In this document: positions 25,096 to 34,831 of the stretch, piece by piece
Layout of the letters: each line of letters opens with the position of its first letter
Position numbering within the stretch: position 1 is the stretch's first letter
Assembly (NCBI GenBank): GCA_946530965.1
Contig: CAMNAK010000002.1
Coordinates: 1-64,000, forward strand
Direction of reading: 5' to 3'
Source: an uncultured Candidatus Saccharibacteria bacterium
GTDB taxonomy: Bacteria; Patescibacteriota; Saccharimonadia; Saccharimonadales; Saccharimonadaceae
DNA length: 64,000 bases
The notes under the pieces: generated by a model
Told to the model about the DNA's origin: nothing
The model's input: only the letters and a program-made list of their open reading frames with translations
Database searches by the model: none
Made by a program: the position numbers and the translations under genes

Positions 25096-28000
25096 TTAGT
25101 TGTACCAACTTGGTCGAGTACCAGAAGTTCCATCGAAGGCATTTTCTTTCTCGAAAGCCGAATAGGTCTTATTAAAGAAAGTATTGTTTAGAGGCGTGAA
25201 GTCTCGTACCCTCGAATCATTACTCATCATGCGAACAATACGAGCAGGATTAATCTTATTGCTCGTCCAATGACTTAGCGCAGAAACGTCATTCAATTTT
25301 GTCATGTAGGCAAACATATAGGTAAAGGTAACAGTCTTAGTAGCCTCAAGGCTATCAGCATTATCATACCAATGCTCTAGAGCGTTAAGGCTCGTGATAC
25401 TTGAATCACCTTCAAAGAAGCCGTCAAGTGCAGAAGCCTTTTCTACTCTAAACCCAGCGAGTGGCGTAATATCTACTAGTCTGCGATTAGCTGCCAAGAA
25501 TTCTTCCATGCCAATATACTCAGCCGAAGCACCAACTGCCCAACCCCTAAGCGCCGAAATATCCGTCAAGACAGATTCGCCATATGCCGCCCAGTTCGTA
25601 ACCGATGTTTTTTCTGGATATCTACTATAGCCCGTAAATGCATAGTTATAGTTTGTTACTTTCGAGACATCCCAGTTTTCTAGACCAGAAAGATTAGTCA
25701 GCGCCTTATGACCATAGAAGATACGGCTCATATATTTTAGCGATCCTGTATTCCAATCGGAAAGCGCAGAAATGTTGCTTAGTTTTGTCATATCTCTAAA
25801 CGTATCCATCATGTCAGTCACGTTCGAAACTTTCCAACCATTCAAACCATCCAAGCTTGTAGCTTTGCTACCCATGAATGCACCATTCAATACAGTCAAA
25901 CTCTCCGTGTTCCACCTGCTAAGGCTGCTGAAATTATCTAGGTTAAGACCAGCAAATGCATAGTCTAGTCTTTCTACGGAGCTAACATTCCAATTACTCA
26001 CTGGAGACAAATCAGTTAACTCGCCACCAGCAAAGATACCCGACATATCTTTAACCTTTGCAGTGTTCCAGTTCTCGATACCATTAAGACTCTTAGGTCC
26101 ACCATACGCTGGCCTAATCGATACAACACCGTTATTTTCTTTTTTAATATAGGTATCTGTACATTTTCGCCTTGGCAAAGAACCCGAAAGAGTAGCATTG
26201 GAAGCACCACAGAACATATATGCCATATTTTCAACATTCGATACATTCCAGCCAGATAGCGCTCTCAAATCATCAGGATAAGCACCTCTAAACATACCTT
26301 CCATATCGGTAACATTAGATACATTCCAAGAGCTCACGCCACCTAAATCTACCAAATCAAGTGAAGCCGTATAAACAGTAGAATCGTCTGGCGAATCGCT
26401 GGCAAACATGTACGACATCTTTTTAGCACCAGACGTATTCCACGATTGCAGGCCATTCAAATTTTGCAAATGGGTATTGTAGAACATATGATCGTAATTC
26501 TCGATATTCTTAGTAGTATCGCCCCAACCAGAAAGACCACTTGCGCTTTTTATATCACTCTTTCTAAACATATGGCTAACATCTTCTACATTAGACATGT
26601 CCCATGAACCAACACCCAACGCATCGCCCTCAGCACCATTACTCATTATGAAAGAGTTTTCGAACATCCTACTCATGCTTTTGACTTTGGATATATTCCA
26701 GCCACCAAACGACTCTAGATCCTCAACATAGCTATTACAAAACATGCAGGCCATACTCTCTACATTGCTTACATTCCAGTTAGCAAGACTACTATAATTC
26801 GTATATTTATCCGAGCCAGCAAAGCCTGATTGTGTTCTAGAGAATGCAAAGTCGAGATACTTCACATTCGAAACGTTCCAATTTGCAACCATATTAAAGT
26901 CTGCAGTATATTTCGAGGAACTGAAAATACCTGTCATGTCTTCTACATTCGAAACGTTCCAGTTTGCTATGCCATCGAAGTGTTCGACATAAGTATTATT
27001 TGCGAACGCGTATCTCATCGACTTAACATTCGATGTATTCCAATTTTTAAACCAATTAGAATAATCATAATCTGCGTTGCGCTCATCAAATCTGCGTTCA
27101 GAGATTAGATAGTCCATTTTTTCAACATTCGAAGTATCCCAGTTCTCCGTCAAACGCTCGATTGCAAGCCTACCAAGGCTACTACCATAGAACAAATGAC
27201 TCATATCCTTAACCCTGGAAGCATCCCAATTAGCTGCTTCATTGTCCAGCATTTTCATATTAAAGTTTGAACTATGATAGTTATCTTCATCATCATAATA
27301 GCCATACGAAGCAAACATTCCAGAAATATCTTCATTTAGAGTAATAACATCGGAATCTGAGCAGTAATACATTACGGCATAATAATCCATAGGCACATTT
27401 TCGTATTCATAGTTATCGTACTTGATTATCCCCTCCCTGCTTGGCCATGCATAGATCTTCGTAACGGAATCATCTGCAGAAATACGGTGAGCGTCGTCCA
27501 TATATGCGTTCGGGCACCCCTCCGCACGAAGCATTATATCCGCAGTAAAGGGTCTAGACATCTTCTCGTTAAAGCTTGGACCATCCATCAATACCGCAGG
27601 AGCGACAGTGTAGATTTGGCCATCCATATGCACCTCAACATCAACCTTGCGCCATGTCGCTTTCAAAGTCATGTCTTTTGCAGGCATCTTGTTATTCTTT
27701 GCGCCATAAATACGACCGTCTTCCGCTTCATTCTTGAAGCTATCAAAGTTCCAGCCTTCACAGCTTACATTATCTTCGTCAAGATTCAAACCCTGGAACG
27801 CAAAGAATATATTACCATTAGCGTTGTTACCAAGACTACAAGTACTTGGATTATTAATATCGAAGCTTAGCTCAAAACCATTCATCAAAACAATACCGGC
27901 AGCAGATGAAGCACTATCCGCTTCAATATCCGTAGCATCAGTCTCGACATTTGTATTGCTGTTCAAAGTATATAGTTTATGTTTAGCAATCGTTTCGTCT

Positions 28001-31000
28001 TTAGCTTTCAAAAGGACATTAATCTTGTACTTGCCGCCAGAAACTAGCCCCTTCTCTTCATTCTTCCAAGAGACCTTGCCTTCGCTAACCGAGATATCGC
28101 CTACATCGCCATAGATGCCCTTGATATCAAAATCGGCAAGATTGATCTGGGTATCAATATTAAATTTGCTATAAGCCAACGAACCATCAACTGCGCTAAC
28201 TAATGTTGAAAGATACTCATCTTTCCAAGGATTAGAATGCCAGTCGGCTATTTTGTCCAAGCCATCAATTGCGCCATCATAAGCACCGATTGGATTTAGA
28301 TTACCATCATTACCATACCAAAACCTTGCAACGCCAAGGCCATAAGCCGTAGAAGCACTAGCATAGCGCTCGCCAGAAATCTCACGGTTGCCAATACCAA
28401 TGCCAGAAATCACTGCATTAGGTGCTTTCGACTTAATCATTTTATACTTGGCAATATCACTACTATCAGCAAGATGATCGTCCGAAACATAAACAATGTT
28501 CAAAGAACGGCCATCAATATCGTCGCGTTCGAAATATTCATCAAGATAGCTTAGTAATTTGTTATAAGTTGCAGAATAGCTATTATAGTTTGTATTGTTC
28601 GATGTTGAAACTTGCGCAATCTGATTCTTTACATCATCAATATCGTCTGTAAGATTACTTTCGATGTCACCCCAAGTCTGCATCACTACCAAACGACTGT
28701 CTCCGCCTTCAAGCAGGTTCTCGGCAAATTCCGAAGCGCCGTCTTTCATGATATCGAGAGTTAATTTATCGGTTTCATCATCTGGCACGGTACCATTAAT
28801 CGCATAACCAGTCCAGTTACTATTATCAAGAACCAAGATAACGTCTTTATTGTGAAGATCAGAAATCTTATTCGATTTTACTTCAATCTTTAGCATAGCT
28901 TCGCCGACGCCAACCCATTCTGCACTTTCGTGAACATTCCAAGCACCTGCATCCTTGTTGTCGTAGTTGAGCTTTGTTGAATAGATATCAAGTTCTGTTC
29001 TCTCGGTATTATTGTCTGCAAAAGAAATACCGTTATTGATAGCCAAGACCGTAACACCTGCTACCGCTACAATGCCAGCCATATAGCCATATTTGATGCC
29101 ACCGCGGCGATTCTTCATAATATAGACACAAGCAGCAAGACCACCCGTAAGAACCATACCAGAAACAACAGCCTTAATAATGCCATCAAAGGTCTTAGGA
29201 GTCTCTTCCTTCTCGTCTGGCTGTACAGGCTCATCTGGATCTACTGGCAAATCCGAAATGATACCAACCGCAAAATCAACCGAAGCTTTATTTTCCCAGT
29301 CTTCAGGCAAAGTATAATCTGAATTTGAAATGTCGGCAGAAATTAGCTCTACTTCATTCGTATAAAGCTTCTCGATGTTCTTCGTAACTTCAAACTCAGC
29401 ATATACAGACGCCGAGCCACCTGCAGGAACCTTATCAATCTTCGCAAAAGTGCCCTGCTCAACACTATAACCATCACCCGGGACAAAAACCGCACCTTCT
29501 AGTAGTTCTTCTAGCCAAACGTTATCAAGATCAAAGCTCTCTTCATTTGTAATTGTAATCTTGAATTTTACAATATCGCCCTTATGATACTCATTTTCAG
29601 GATTTGTAATCTCGATAGCAATACCAGGCGTAAATTCAATCTTGTCCTTAATCCATTCACCATAGATTACAACATCTTTTGCAGGCATTTCGAAATTTGG
29701 ATCAGCCATCCAACCAGAGAAAGTATAGCCTTCTGCCGAAACTGCACCTGCAAGCGTAATCATATCGCCCGCATAATGCTCGCTTGCTGCTGGCAACATG
29801 CTATCTGCATTTTCTGGCTTTACGTCGCCTAGATACGCATAGCTTACAGTGTAGCTTTCGCGGTCAAAACTACCACGAAGTGTAACGTTCTTGCTTGGCA
29901 TCGAAAAAGTCGTAACGCTAGCATCAACGTCTTCGCTATCCCAACCTGAGAAATCATAACCATCAAAGTTTGCGCCATTCTTAGTATCATCTAGCTCAAC
30001 ACTTGCGCCTTCGTAATAAGAACGCTTAGCCGGAATATTAAAGCTAGTAGGCTTAGTGCCTTCGATTTCGTAAACAACATCATACTTTTCAGGGTCGGTA
30101 TCTACTGGCTCGCCGCCATCAGGCACCCATTCGCCATAAACCACCATACTTTTACCAGGAAGCTGCGACAAAGTACTGGCATCAATCTTAGTGTTCCATT
30201 GATCCTGGTCATAATACCAACCTTCAAATGTGTAGCCGTCCATCGTTGGTTTTTCAGCAATAGATATTGCGGCGTTAGATGTATCGTAATAGCTAGCCGG
30301 AGGAACAGCCGGAGCATTTTCTGGCACTACACCATCGTAGCGATAAGACAAAGAGAACTCACCAGGCAAAGTATCTTTCTGAATCCAAGCATGGACAGTA
30401 TTAGAGTCGCCAAACAGAGATTCATCAACAAACTTAGCATGATCATAGAAATCCATACGGAAAACACCATCAGGAAGAGTTGGTGTGCGTGTAATTACGC
30501 CTACTGTCAATTCACATCCTGCACCTATACCTTTTGTGCGGAAGCTAACTTTGCGAGTCGCTGCATTGTAATGAAGACCATGATAAGTATACTCCGTGTT
30601 ATCTGCATTCCAGACACCAGAATCCACGCCTTCTTCGTTCGTGTCGTCAATTACGCGGCCAGCACACTGAGTAGCCTTATCGTCGCGCTGTACTGCACCA
30701 AAAGTACCATCAGGAGATGTAACAAAACCTTCAAAAGTCAGTCCGTCTGGGAGAACATCAGTAACAGTTGTAATGCCGCTAACTTCGTCAGCGATCTGAG
30801 AGTCTGAGGATTCAATGCTTTCATGATCAATACCATCACTGTTAACCGTAATGTAATATGTTAGTTGATCGTTTTCGTTTACGCGTGCTTCATCACCTAG
30901 CGGCTCAGCAAAAATCTTGAAAAAATTCAAAGCAAGCAAAGCTAGTAGCAAACAAGCACTAGCTGCGCACGCAAAAATTACTATTCTTTTATACAAAAAA

Positions 31001-31047
31001 CTTCTCTTGACTCTCATATACATCTCTCTCACTTTTTTATTTTTCAC
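25096..31047 (-). CDS. Giant cell-surface protein with InlB-type, VWA-like and DUF285/PARCEL-like repeats
   Basis: The 1983-residue protein starts with a signal or anchor helix (about residues 18-42). Residues about 230-480 contain three InlB B-repeat-like units ending in ...GEW or ...GSF. A DUF11-like domain (about 485-590) leads to two hydrophobic helices around residues 619-672 with the basic loop KNRRGGIKYG between them. A VWA-like domain follows (LDNSNW around 736, an imperfect DxSxS), then another InlB-like unit. From about 1250 to the end come some twenty DUF285 repeats of the form NWNVSNVEDMT / MF. It is probably an adhesin for host contact. The start may be GTG 31047 or ATG 31023. 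The layout resembles two surface proteins fused in frame. Confidence 0.85.
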   Translation of the reverse strand: MKNKKVREMYMRVKRSFLYKRIVIFACAASACLLLALLALNFFKIFAEPLGDEARVNENDQLTYYITVNSDGIDHESIESSDSQIADEVSGITTVTDVLPDGLTFEGFVTSPDGTFGAVQRDDKATQCAGRVIDDTNEEGVDSGVWNADNTEYTYHGLHYNAATRKVSFRTKGIGAGCELTVGVITRTPTLPDGVFRMDFYDHAKFVDESLFGDSNTVHAWIQKDTLPGEFSLSYRYDGVVPENAPAVPPASYYDTSNAAISIAEKPTMDGYTFEGWYYDQDQWNTKIDASTLSQLPGKSMVVYGEWVPDGGEPVDTDPEKYDVVYEIEGTKPTSFNIPAKRSYYEGASVELDDTKNGANFDGYDFSGWDSEDVDASVTTFSMPSKNVTLRGSFDRESYTVSYAYLGDVKPENADSMLPAASEHYAGDMITLAGAVSAEGYTFSGWMADPNFEMPAKDVVIYGEWIKDKIEFTPGIAIEITNPENEYHKGDIVKFKITITNEESFDLDNVWLEELLEGAVFVPGDGYSVEQGTFAKIDKVPAGGSASVYAEFEVTKNIEKLYTNEVELISADISNSDYTLPEDWENKASVDFAVGIISDLPVDPDEPVQPDEKEETPKTFDGIIKAVVSGMVLTGGLAACVYIMKNRRGGIKYGYMAGIVAVAGVTVLAINNGISFADNNTERTELDIYSTKLNYDNKDAGAWNVHESAEWVGVGEAMLKIEVKSNKISDLHNKDVILVLDNSNWTGYAINGTVPDDETDKLTLDIMKDGASEFAENLLEGGDSRLVVMQTWGDIESNLTDDIDDVKNQIAQVSTSNNTNYNSYSATYNKLLSYLDEYFERDDIDGRSLNIVYVSDDHLADSSDIAKYKMIKSKAPNAVISGIGIGNREISGERYASASTAYGLGVARFWYGNDGNLNPIGAYDGAIDGLDKIADWHSNPWKDEYLSTLVSAVDGSLAYSKFNIDTQINLADFDIKGIYGDVGDISVSEGKVSWKNEEKGLVSGGKYKINVLLKAKDETIAKHKLYTLNSNTNVETDATDIEADSASSAAGIVLMNGFELSFDINNPSTCSLGNNANGNIFFAFQGLNLDEDNVSCEGWNFDSFKNEAEDGRIYGAKNNKMPAKDMTLKATWRKVDVEVHMDGQIYTVAPAVLMDGPSFNEKMSRPFTADIMLRAEGCPNAYMDDAHRISADDSVTKIYAWPSREGIIKYDNYEYENVPMDYYAVMYYCSDSDVITLNEDISGMFASYGYYDDEDNYHSSNFNMKMLDNEAANWDASRVKDMSHLFYGSSLGRLAIERLTENWDTSNVEKMDYLISERRFDERNADYDYSNWFKNWNTSNVKSMRYAFANNTYVEHFDGIANWNVSNVEDMTGIFSSSKYTADFNMVANWNVSNVKYLDFAFSRTQSGFAGSDKYTNYSSLANWNVSNVESMACMFCNSYVEDLESFGGWNISKVKSMSRMFENSFIMSNGAEGDALGVGSWDMSNVEDVSHMFRKSDIKSASGLSGWGDTTKNIENYDHMFYNTHLQNLNGLQSWNTSGAKKMSYMFASDSPDDSTVYTASLDLVDLGGVSSWNVSNVTDMEGMFRGAYPDDLRALSGWNVSNVENMAYMFCGASNATLSGSLPRRKCTDTYIKKENNGVVSIRPAYGGPKSLNGIENWNTAKVKDMSGIFAGGELTDLSPVSNWNVSSVERLDYAFAGLNLDNFSSLSRWNTESLTVLNGAFMGSKATSLDGLNGWKVSNVTDMMDTFRDMTKLSNISALSDWNTGSLKYMSRIFYGHKALTNLSGLENWDVSKVTNYNYAFTGYSRYPEKTSVTNWAAYGESVLTDISALRGWAVGASAEYIGMEEFLAANRRLVDITPLAGFRVEKASALDGFFEGDSSITSLNALEHWYDNADSLEATKTVTFTYMFAYMTKLNDVSALSHWTSNKINPARIVRMMSNDSRVRDFTPLNNTFFNKTYSAFEKENAFDGTSGTRPSWYN

Positions 31048-31077
31048 TGCTCTCTCAAAACAGCAAAAGCTACCATA

Positions 31078-31083
31078 ATTTTA
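31078..31083 (-). promoter_or_regulatory. -10 box of the surface protein gene
   Basis: On the minus strand TTATGTTAAAAT provides an extended -10 box, giving a leader of roughly 25-50 nt. A TGTAG-tatttt-CTACA palindrome lies upstream at 31127-31143 and could be an operator. No gene is visible in 31084-31241. Confidence 0.5.
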
Positions 31084-31241
31084 ACATAAGCTTTTTATAG
31101 GTGTATACAATTTTAGTTCAAAAAATGTAGTATTTTCTACAACAATAATTTTTATCATTACTTAGTATTGTTGTATGTTTTACATCATTTACAGATGAGG
31201 ACCAATCATATGCCTATTGTCGTCTTTACAACAAGACCAAC

Positions 31242-31266
31242 AAAAAGCCGCCCTTTCGAGCGGCTA
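31242..31266 (-). terminator. thrS terminator
   Basis: On the minus strand AGCCGC and GCGGCTTTTT form a stem with a 9-nt loop, partly overlapping the thrS 3' flank. Confidence 0.8.
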
Positions 31267-31272
31267 ATCATC

Positions 31273-33021
31273 TTAAAGCTTAATCAGATATTCTTTAAGG
31301 TCTTTAAGTTTGATCTTCTCTTCCTTATCACGGAGGCGGACAGATACTTCTTCGGCTTCAGCATCTTTTGGACCCACAATCAAGACGCAAGGGATCTTCA
31401 TCTTTGTAGCTTCGCGAATCTTCTTGCCAAGGCTCTCGTTGCGATCGTCAATAGTATAGCGAATCTTACGATGCTCTAATGGCTCGTTCAATTCCGTATC
31501 TTCGAGAATCGCCTTCACTTTCTCTGCATAATCTGCAACCGTATCGTTCAAAGTTAGAACACGAACCTGTTCTGGAGCCATCCAGAATGGGAACCAACCT
31601 GCAGTATGCTCAATAAGGACAGACATAAAGCGTTCAATCGAGCCAACCAATGCACAGTGAACCATGACTGGAGTCTTCTTGGATCCATCTTCAGCAACAT
31701 ATTCAAGACCAAAGCGAGCTGGCGTTGCATAATCTAGCTGAACCGTTGCGACCTGCCATTCGCGTCCCAAGGCATCTGTTGCCATGAAGTCCATCTTTGG
31801 ACCATACATAGCGGCTTCGCCAATACCAATGAAATATTCAATCTTGTGTTCGTCGGCCATTGCCTGAATAGCATTCTGAGCCTTCTCCCACATCTCGGTC
31901 GTACCGGTATAGCCATCACTATCATCGCGGAAGCTGAGGCGAAGCTTCAAATCCATGCCAATGCGTTCGTAGAGGTCCTGAGCGGAAGCGATAAGCTCGC
32001 CAAAGATCTGGCCAATCTGATCTTCTGTACAGAAGACGTGAGAATCGTCCTGAGTAATCGAACGAACACGGCTCAAACCGCCAAGTTCACCCTTGCGCTC
32101 ATCACGATAAACCATCGTAGTCTCAAGGTACTTAACTGGCATCTCTTTGTAAGAGCGTGGACGAGAAGCGAAAATCTGAGAATGATGAGGACAGTTAACT
32201 GGCTTCATAGCCAAGTGATCACCAGATTCCTGACTTACAAACTGAAGCATTTCTGGGAACTTCTCATAGTGACCAGAGGTCTTATATAGATCAACCAAGG
32301 CAATATGAGGAATTGTAACCTTCTGATAACCATTCTTAATACGATAGCTCTGGGCAAAATCGTTCAAAATATCACGAAGGATCGTACCGCGAGGCGTAAA
32401 CATTGGAAGACCAGAACCAACCAAATCCGAGAAGCAGAACAAATCTAGGTCTTTGCCAAGCTTGCGATGATCGCGAGCCTTTGCTTCTTCCTGTTTCTTC
32501 TCGTAAGCTTCTAGCTCTTCCTGAGTTTCGAAAGCAAGACCATAAATACGAGTTAGCATTTCGCGCTTCTCATCACCACGCCAGTAAGCGCCAGCAATCT
32601 TGTCTAGCTTGAAGGCACCAACCTTGCTCGTATCTTCAACATGAGGACCGCGGCAAAGATCTTCGAAATCGCCAAGGGTATAGAAAGAAATAGTCTCGTC
32701 TGCTGGAAGCTCTTCGATAATTTCTACTTTGTATTTCTGCTTACCTTCACGCGCCCAAGCCAAAGCCTCATCACGAGATTTCTCGCTACGGACAATTGGA
32801 AGCTTAGCCTTGATAATCTTGCGCATCTCCTTCTCGATTTTCGGAAGGTCTGCATCGGTCACTTTAAGATCGCCAAAGTCAATATCATAGTAAAAACCGT
32901 TATCGATTGCAGGTCCAATACCAAACTTGACTGTTGTTGTGGCAGCATAAAGATTCTTAATCGCCGCGGCCATTACATGGCTGAGCGAATGACGCATAGT
33001 TTCTATATTGTTTTCTGACAT
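31273..33021 (-). CDS. thrS: Threonyl-tRNA synthetase without the TGS domain
   Basis: The 582-residue class II synthetase charges tRNA-Thr. It begins directly in the editing domain (RHSLSHVMAAA with the first His pair, later CRGPHV). The catalytic core shows motif 2 (VYRDERKGELGGLSRVRSIT), LAMKPVNCPHH with the zinc-binding Cys, and VMVHCALVGSIERF. The HGTP anticodon domain is at the end. The usual N-terminal TGS domain of about 60 residues is absent, a reduction also seen in small genomes. The reading frame is otherwise intact. Confidence 0.97.
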   Translation of the reverse strand: MSENNIETMRHSLSHVMAAAIKNLYAATTTVKFGIGPAIDNGFYYDIDFGDLKVTDADLPKIEKEMRKIIKAKLPIVRSEKSRDEALAWAREGKQKYKVEIIEELPADETISFYTLGDFEDLCRGPHVEDTSKVGAFKLDKIAGAYWRGDEKREMLTRIYGLAFETQEELEAYEKKQEEAKARDHRKLGKDLDLFCFSDLVGSGLPMFTPRGTILRDILNDFAQSYRIKNGYQKVTIPHIALVDLYKTSGHYEKFPEMLQFVSQESGDHLAMKPVNCPHHSQIFASRPRSYKEMPVKYLETTMVYRDERKGELGGLSRVRSITQDDSHVFCTEDQIGQIFGELIASAQDLYERIGMDLKLRLSFRDDSDGYTGTTEMWEKAQNAIQAMADEHKIEYFIGIGEAAMYGPKMDFMATDALGREWQVATVQLDYATPARFGLEYVAEDGSKKTPVMVHCALVGSIERFMSVLIEHTAGWFPFWMAPEQVRVLTLNDTVADYAEKVKAILEDTELNEPLEHRKIRYTIDDRNESLGKKIREATKMKIPCVLIVGPKDAEAEEVSVRLRDKEEKIKLKDLKEYLIKL

Positions 33022-33107
33022 CGCTGCCCTTTCGTTTAGTTAAATAATACCTATTTATTTTACCACTTTTAGACGCTCTTGCCAAACCCTCTCACCCCTT
33101 AAAATGC

Positions 33108-33136
33108 TTGCATTTTTAATTAAATTATGGTATAAT
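33108..33136 (+). promoter_or_regulatory. Promoter of the DUF1704-like gene
   Basis: TTGCAT (33108-33113), 17 bp, TGG-TATAAT (33131-33136). The leader is about 50 nt with AGGAG at 33177-33181. Confidence 0.8.
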
Positions 33137-33191
33137 ATAGCCGAATCGCATCTACGGATGTGAAATTTTGTACTTTAGGAGTTGATTATGT

Positions 33192-34463
33192 ATGAAAATG
33201 TCTCAGGACCTTTTCGCTACTCTCGAGCTTCTCAGAAAGCTCAACGACGCGATCAGCGTACTTTCGCTGATCAAGGCAACCAACCTCGAAGAGGAACGCC
33301 AGAAGTGGTGCGACTGTGTCGTAAAGAATCTGGCCTACAATCCAAAATTCGAGTACAACCCGCTCAAGATCATCGGATACGGGGACGAGCTTAGCCTCCT
33401 CAAGTCCAAGATCGATGAGCTCCCCGAAGAGGACGCCCGCGACATATTCATCAAACAGGCTATCGGCGAAGGCGTCGACAAGCTCATTATCTTCGTCAAT
33501 CTCGCCAAAAGTATTGAGGCAAAGGATGACGAGGAATCCATGAGACTCGTCCGTGCACATCTCGGCCACTTCGATACCAGTCTCGTCAGAAAAGCAAGCG
33601 CAATCATCAACGGCGAAGACCTGCTTCAGGGATTCCATATCGATTGCAAGCTTTCCGAAGACCAGATCAAGAAGGCCGAAGAAACCATGCTCGGACCAGG
33701 CGAACTTGCAATCCTCTTCTCCGATGCACTCCAGCAGTATGGCTTCGCCAATGACGGCTGGGTCGTAAAGACTGGCACAGATTACCAGAACATTACCGTC
33801 GAAACCAAAATGACAGGCGGAATGGTTTATGTGCCTACCACAAGAAAGCCCGTAAAGCTCCGTGAAGCAATCGCTCTCATCGGCCACGAGATCGAATGCC
33901 ATGTTCGTCACAATATGAACACGGCTCATCTCTTCGGCAGAGAGCTTGGCGCACCGATCGAGCTTGCAAGATTCCTGGCTTCTCGCCGCAATTCCATCCT
34001 CACCGAAGGTCTCGCAAAGGTCTCCGATATCACTATAGGATTGGAGTGTGGCAGAAAAACTGCACCTACACCGGAACCGTGGTATGTTTTCGCAGAAAAC
34101 ATGGCCATGAACGGCGCAACCTTCGCAGAGACTGGCTACGAAGTCTACACTGCCTTCCTCAAGAAAGGCGAGGCACCGGAAAAAGCCGCACAGTCTGCTT
34201 GGAAGTACGTTTCCAGAACCTACAGAGGCTGCACAAACTGCCGCAACCCCAAGAATTACGCTTGGTACGGCGACAAATGCTACCTCGAGGGCTTCCTTCA
34301 GGCAACTGAGCTCCTCAAGGTTCATCCGAGCGCTGAAAACTTCGGTAAGCTTTACGTCGACGACTTCGAGACCATCTCTAAGCTCATCAGCAAGGACATC
34401 GACGACATCGAACCGATGTATCCGAAGCTCAATATTACCGAAGAGCTTATCGCAAGAATCTAA
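33192..34463 (+). CDS. DUF1704 / MATCAP-like putative zinc carboxypeptidase
   Basis: The 423-residue protein has HEIECH at 232-237 (HExxxH) and, about 35 residues on, TEGLA at 271-275. This matches the QEGLA signature of the DUF1704 family, whose eukaryotic members MATCAP/KIAA0895L are tubulin tyrosine carboxypeptidases. The Glu of TEGLA is a likely third zinc ligand (inference). An N-terminal helical region of about 190 residues precedes the catalytic part, and CTNCRN lies near the C-terminus. No signal peptide is seen. ATG 33192 follows AGGAG by 10 nt. It is a single-gene unit with its own promoter and terminator and C/G-ending codons. The substrate in a bacterium is unknown. Confidence 0.8.
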   Translation: MKMSQDLFATLELLRKLNDAISVLSLIKATNLEEERQKWCDCVVKNLAYNPKFEYNPLKIIGYGDELSLLKSKIDELPEEDARDIFIKQAIGEGVDKLIIFVNLAKSIEAKDDEESMRLVRAHLGHFDTSLVRKASAIINGEDLLQGFHIDCKLSEDQIKKAEETMLGPGELAILFSDALQQYGFANDGWVVKTGTDYQNITVETKMTGGMVYVPTTRKPVKLREAIALIGHEIECHVRHNMNTAHLFGRELGAPIELARFLASRRNSILTEGLAKVSDITIGLECGRKTAPTPEPWYVFAENMAMNGATFAETGYEVYTAFLKKGEAPEKAAQSAWKYVSRTYRGCTNCRNPKNYAWYGDKCYLEGFLQATELLKVHPSAENFGKLYVDDFETISKLISKDIDDIEPMYPKLNITEELIARI

Positions 34464-34472
34464 CTCCATAAA

Positions 34473-34503
34473 AACCTCCGATTTTTCGAATCGGAGGTTT
34501 TCT
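34473..34503 (+). terminator. Terminator of the DUF1704-like gene
   Basis: AACCTCCGATT and AATCGGAGGTT form an 11-bp stem with a short loop and a T-rich tail. Confidence 0.88.
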
Positions 34504-34545
34504 TTTGCACGAAAAAACGCCCAGATGGGCGATTCTAATACAAAT

Positions 34546-34733
34546 GGTGGGTCGCGAGGGGCAGCAGCTTTCTATCGAAAGCCTTGCTGCGCGGGCGTCG
34601 CCTCAAAAATAAAAATGCAAGCATTTTTCTTTCACTCGGCTCCTGGCTTGCACAAACCCAAGGGTTCTCGCCCCTCGCTCGCAACTCTTCAGAACCAACA
34701 AAAAATACCCTACGGGCATTTCTTCTTAGTTCT
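34546..34733. mobile_element. tRNA-Val-linked mini-element (three hairpins, 188 bp)
   Basis: The 18 bp at 34546-34563 repeat exactly the 3' end of tRNA-Val (34734-34751). Between the copies the outer arm GCGAGGGGC (34555-34563) pairs with GCCCCTCGC (34671-34679). Inside are a CTTTC/GAAAG hairpin, the core GGGCGTCGCCTC (34594-34605), AAAAATGCAAGCATTTTT (34612-34629), CTCGGCTCCT (34636-34645) and an AACCC/GGGTT hairpin. A terminator (GCCC-gta-GGGT plus T-run, minus strand) sits next to the tRNA. A second (CGCCC-atct-GGGCG plus T-run) follows the outer copy at 34513-34534. The same plan recurs at tRNA-Ala and tRNA-Gly. Calling it mobile is an inference from these repeats. Confidence 0.65.
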
Positions 34734-34810
34734 GGTGGGTCGCGAGGGGCTCGAACCCCCGACCTCCTCGGTGTAAACGAGGCGCTCTAGCCAACTGAGC
34801 TAGCGACCCA
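34734..34810 (-). tRNA. tRNA-Val (anticodon TAC)
   Basis: Acceptor GGGTCGC pairs with GCGACCC, CCA is encoded, and the D-, anticodon (loop TTTACAC) and T-arms (GGGTTCGAGCC) are complete. It reads GUA/GUG codons. Fragments of this tRNA are duplicated on both sides. Confidence 0.95.
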
Positions 34811-34831
34811 ATTAAATTGTTAATGCCAACA

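Noticed and set aside
31273-33021. thrS as a truncated pseudogene
   Set aside because: Only the dispensable TGS domain is missing; editing, catalytic and anticodon domains are intact.
33186-34469. 427-codon antisense frame opposite the DUF1704-like gene
   Set aside because: It lies fully antisense to a gene with a promoter, ribosome-binding site, terminator and family motifs. Its composition follows from the C/G-ending codons of the real gene.
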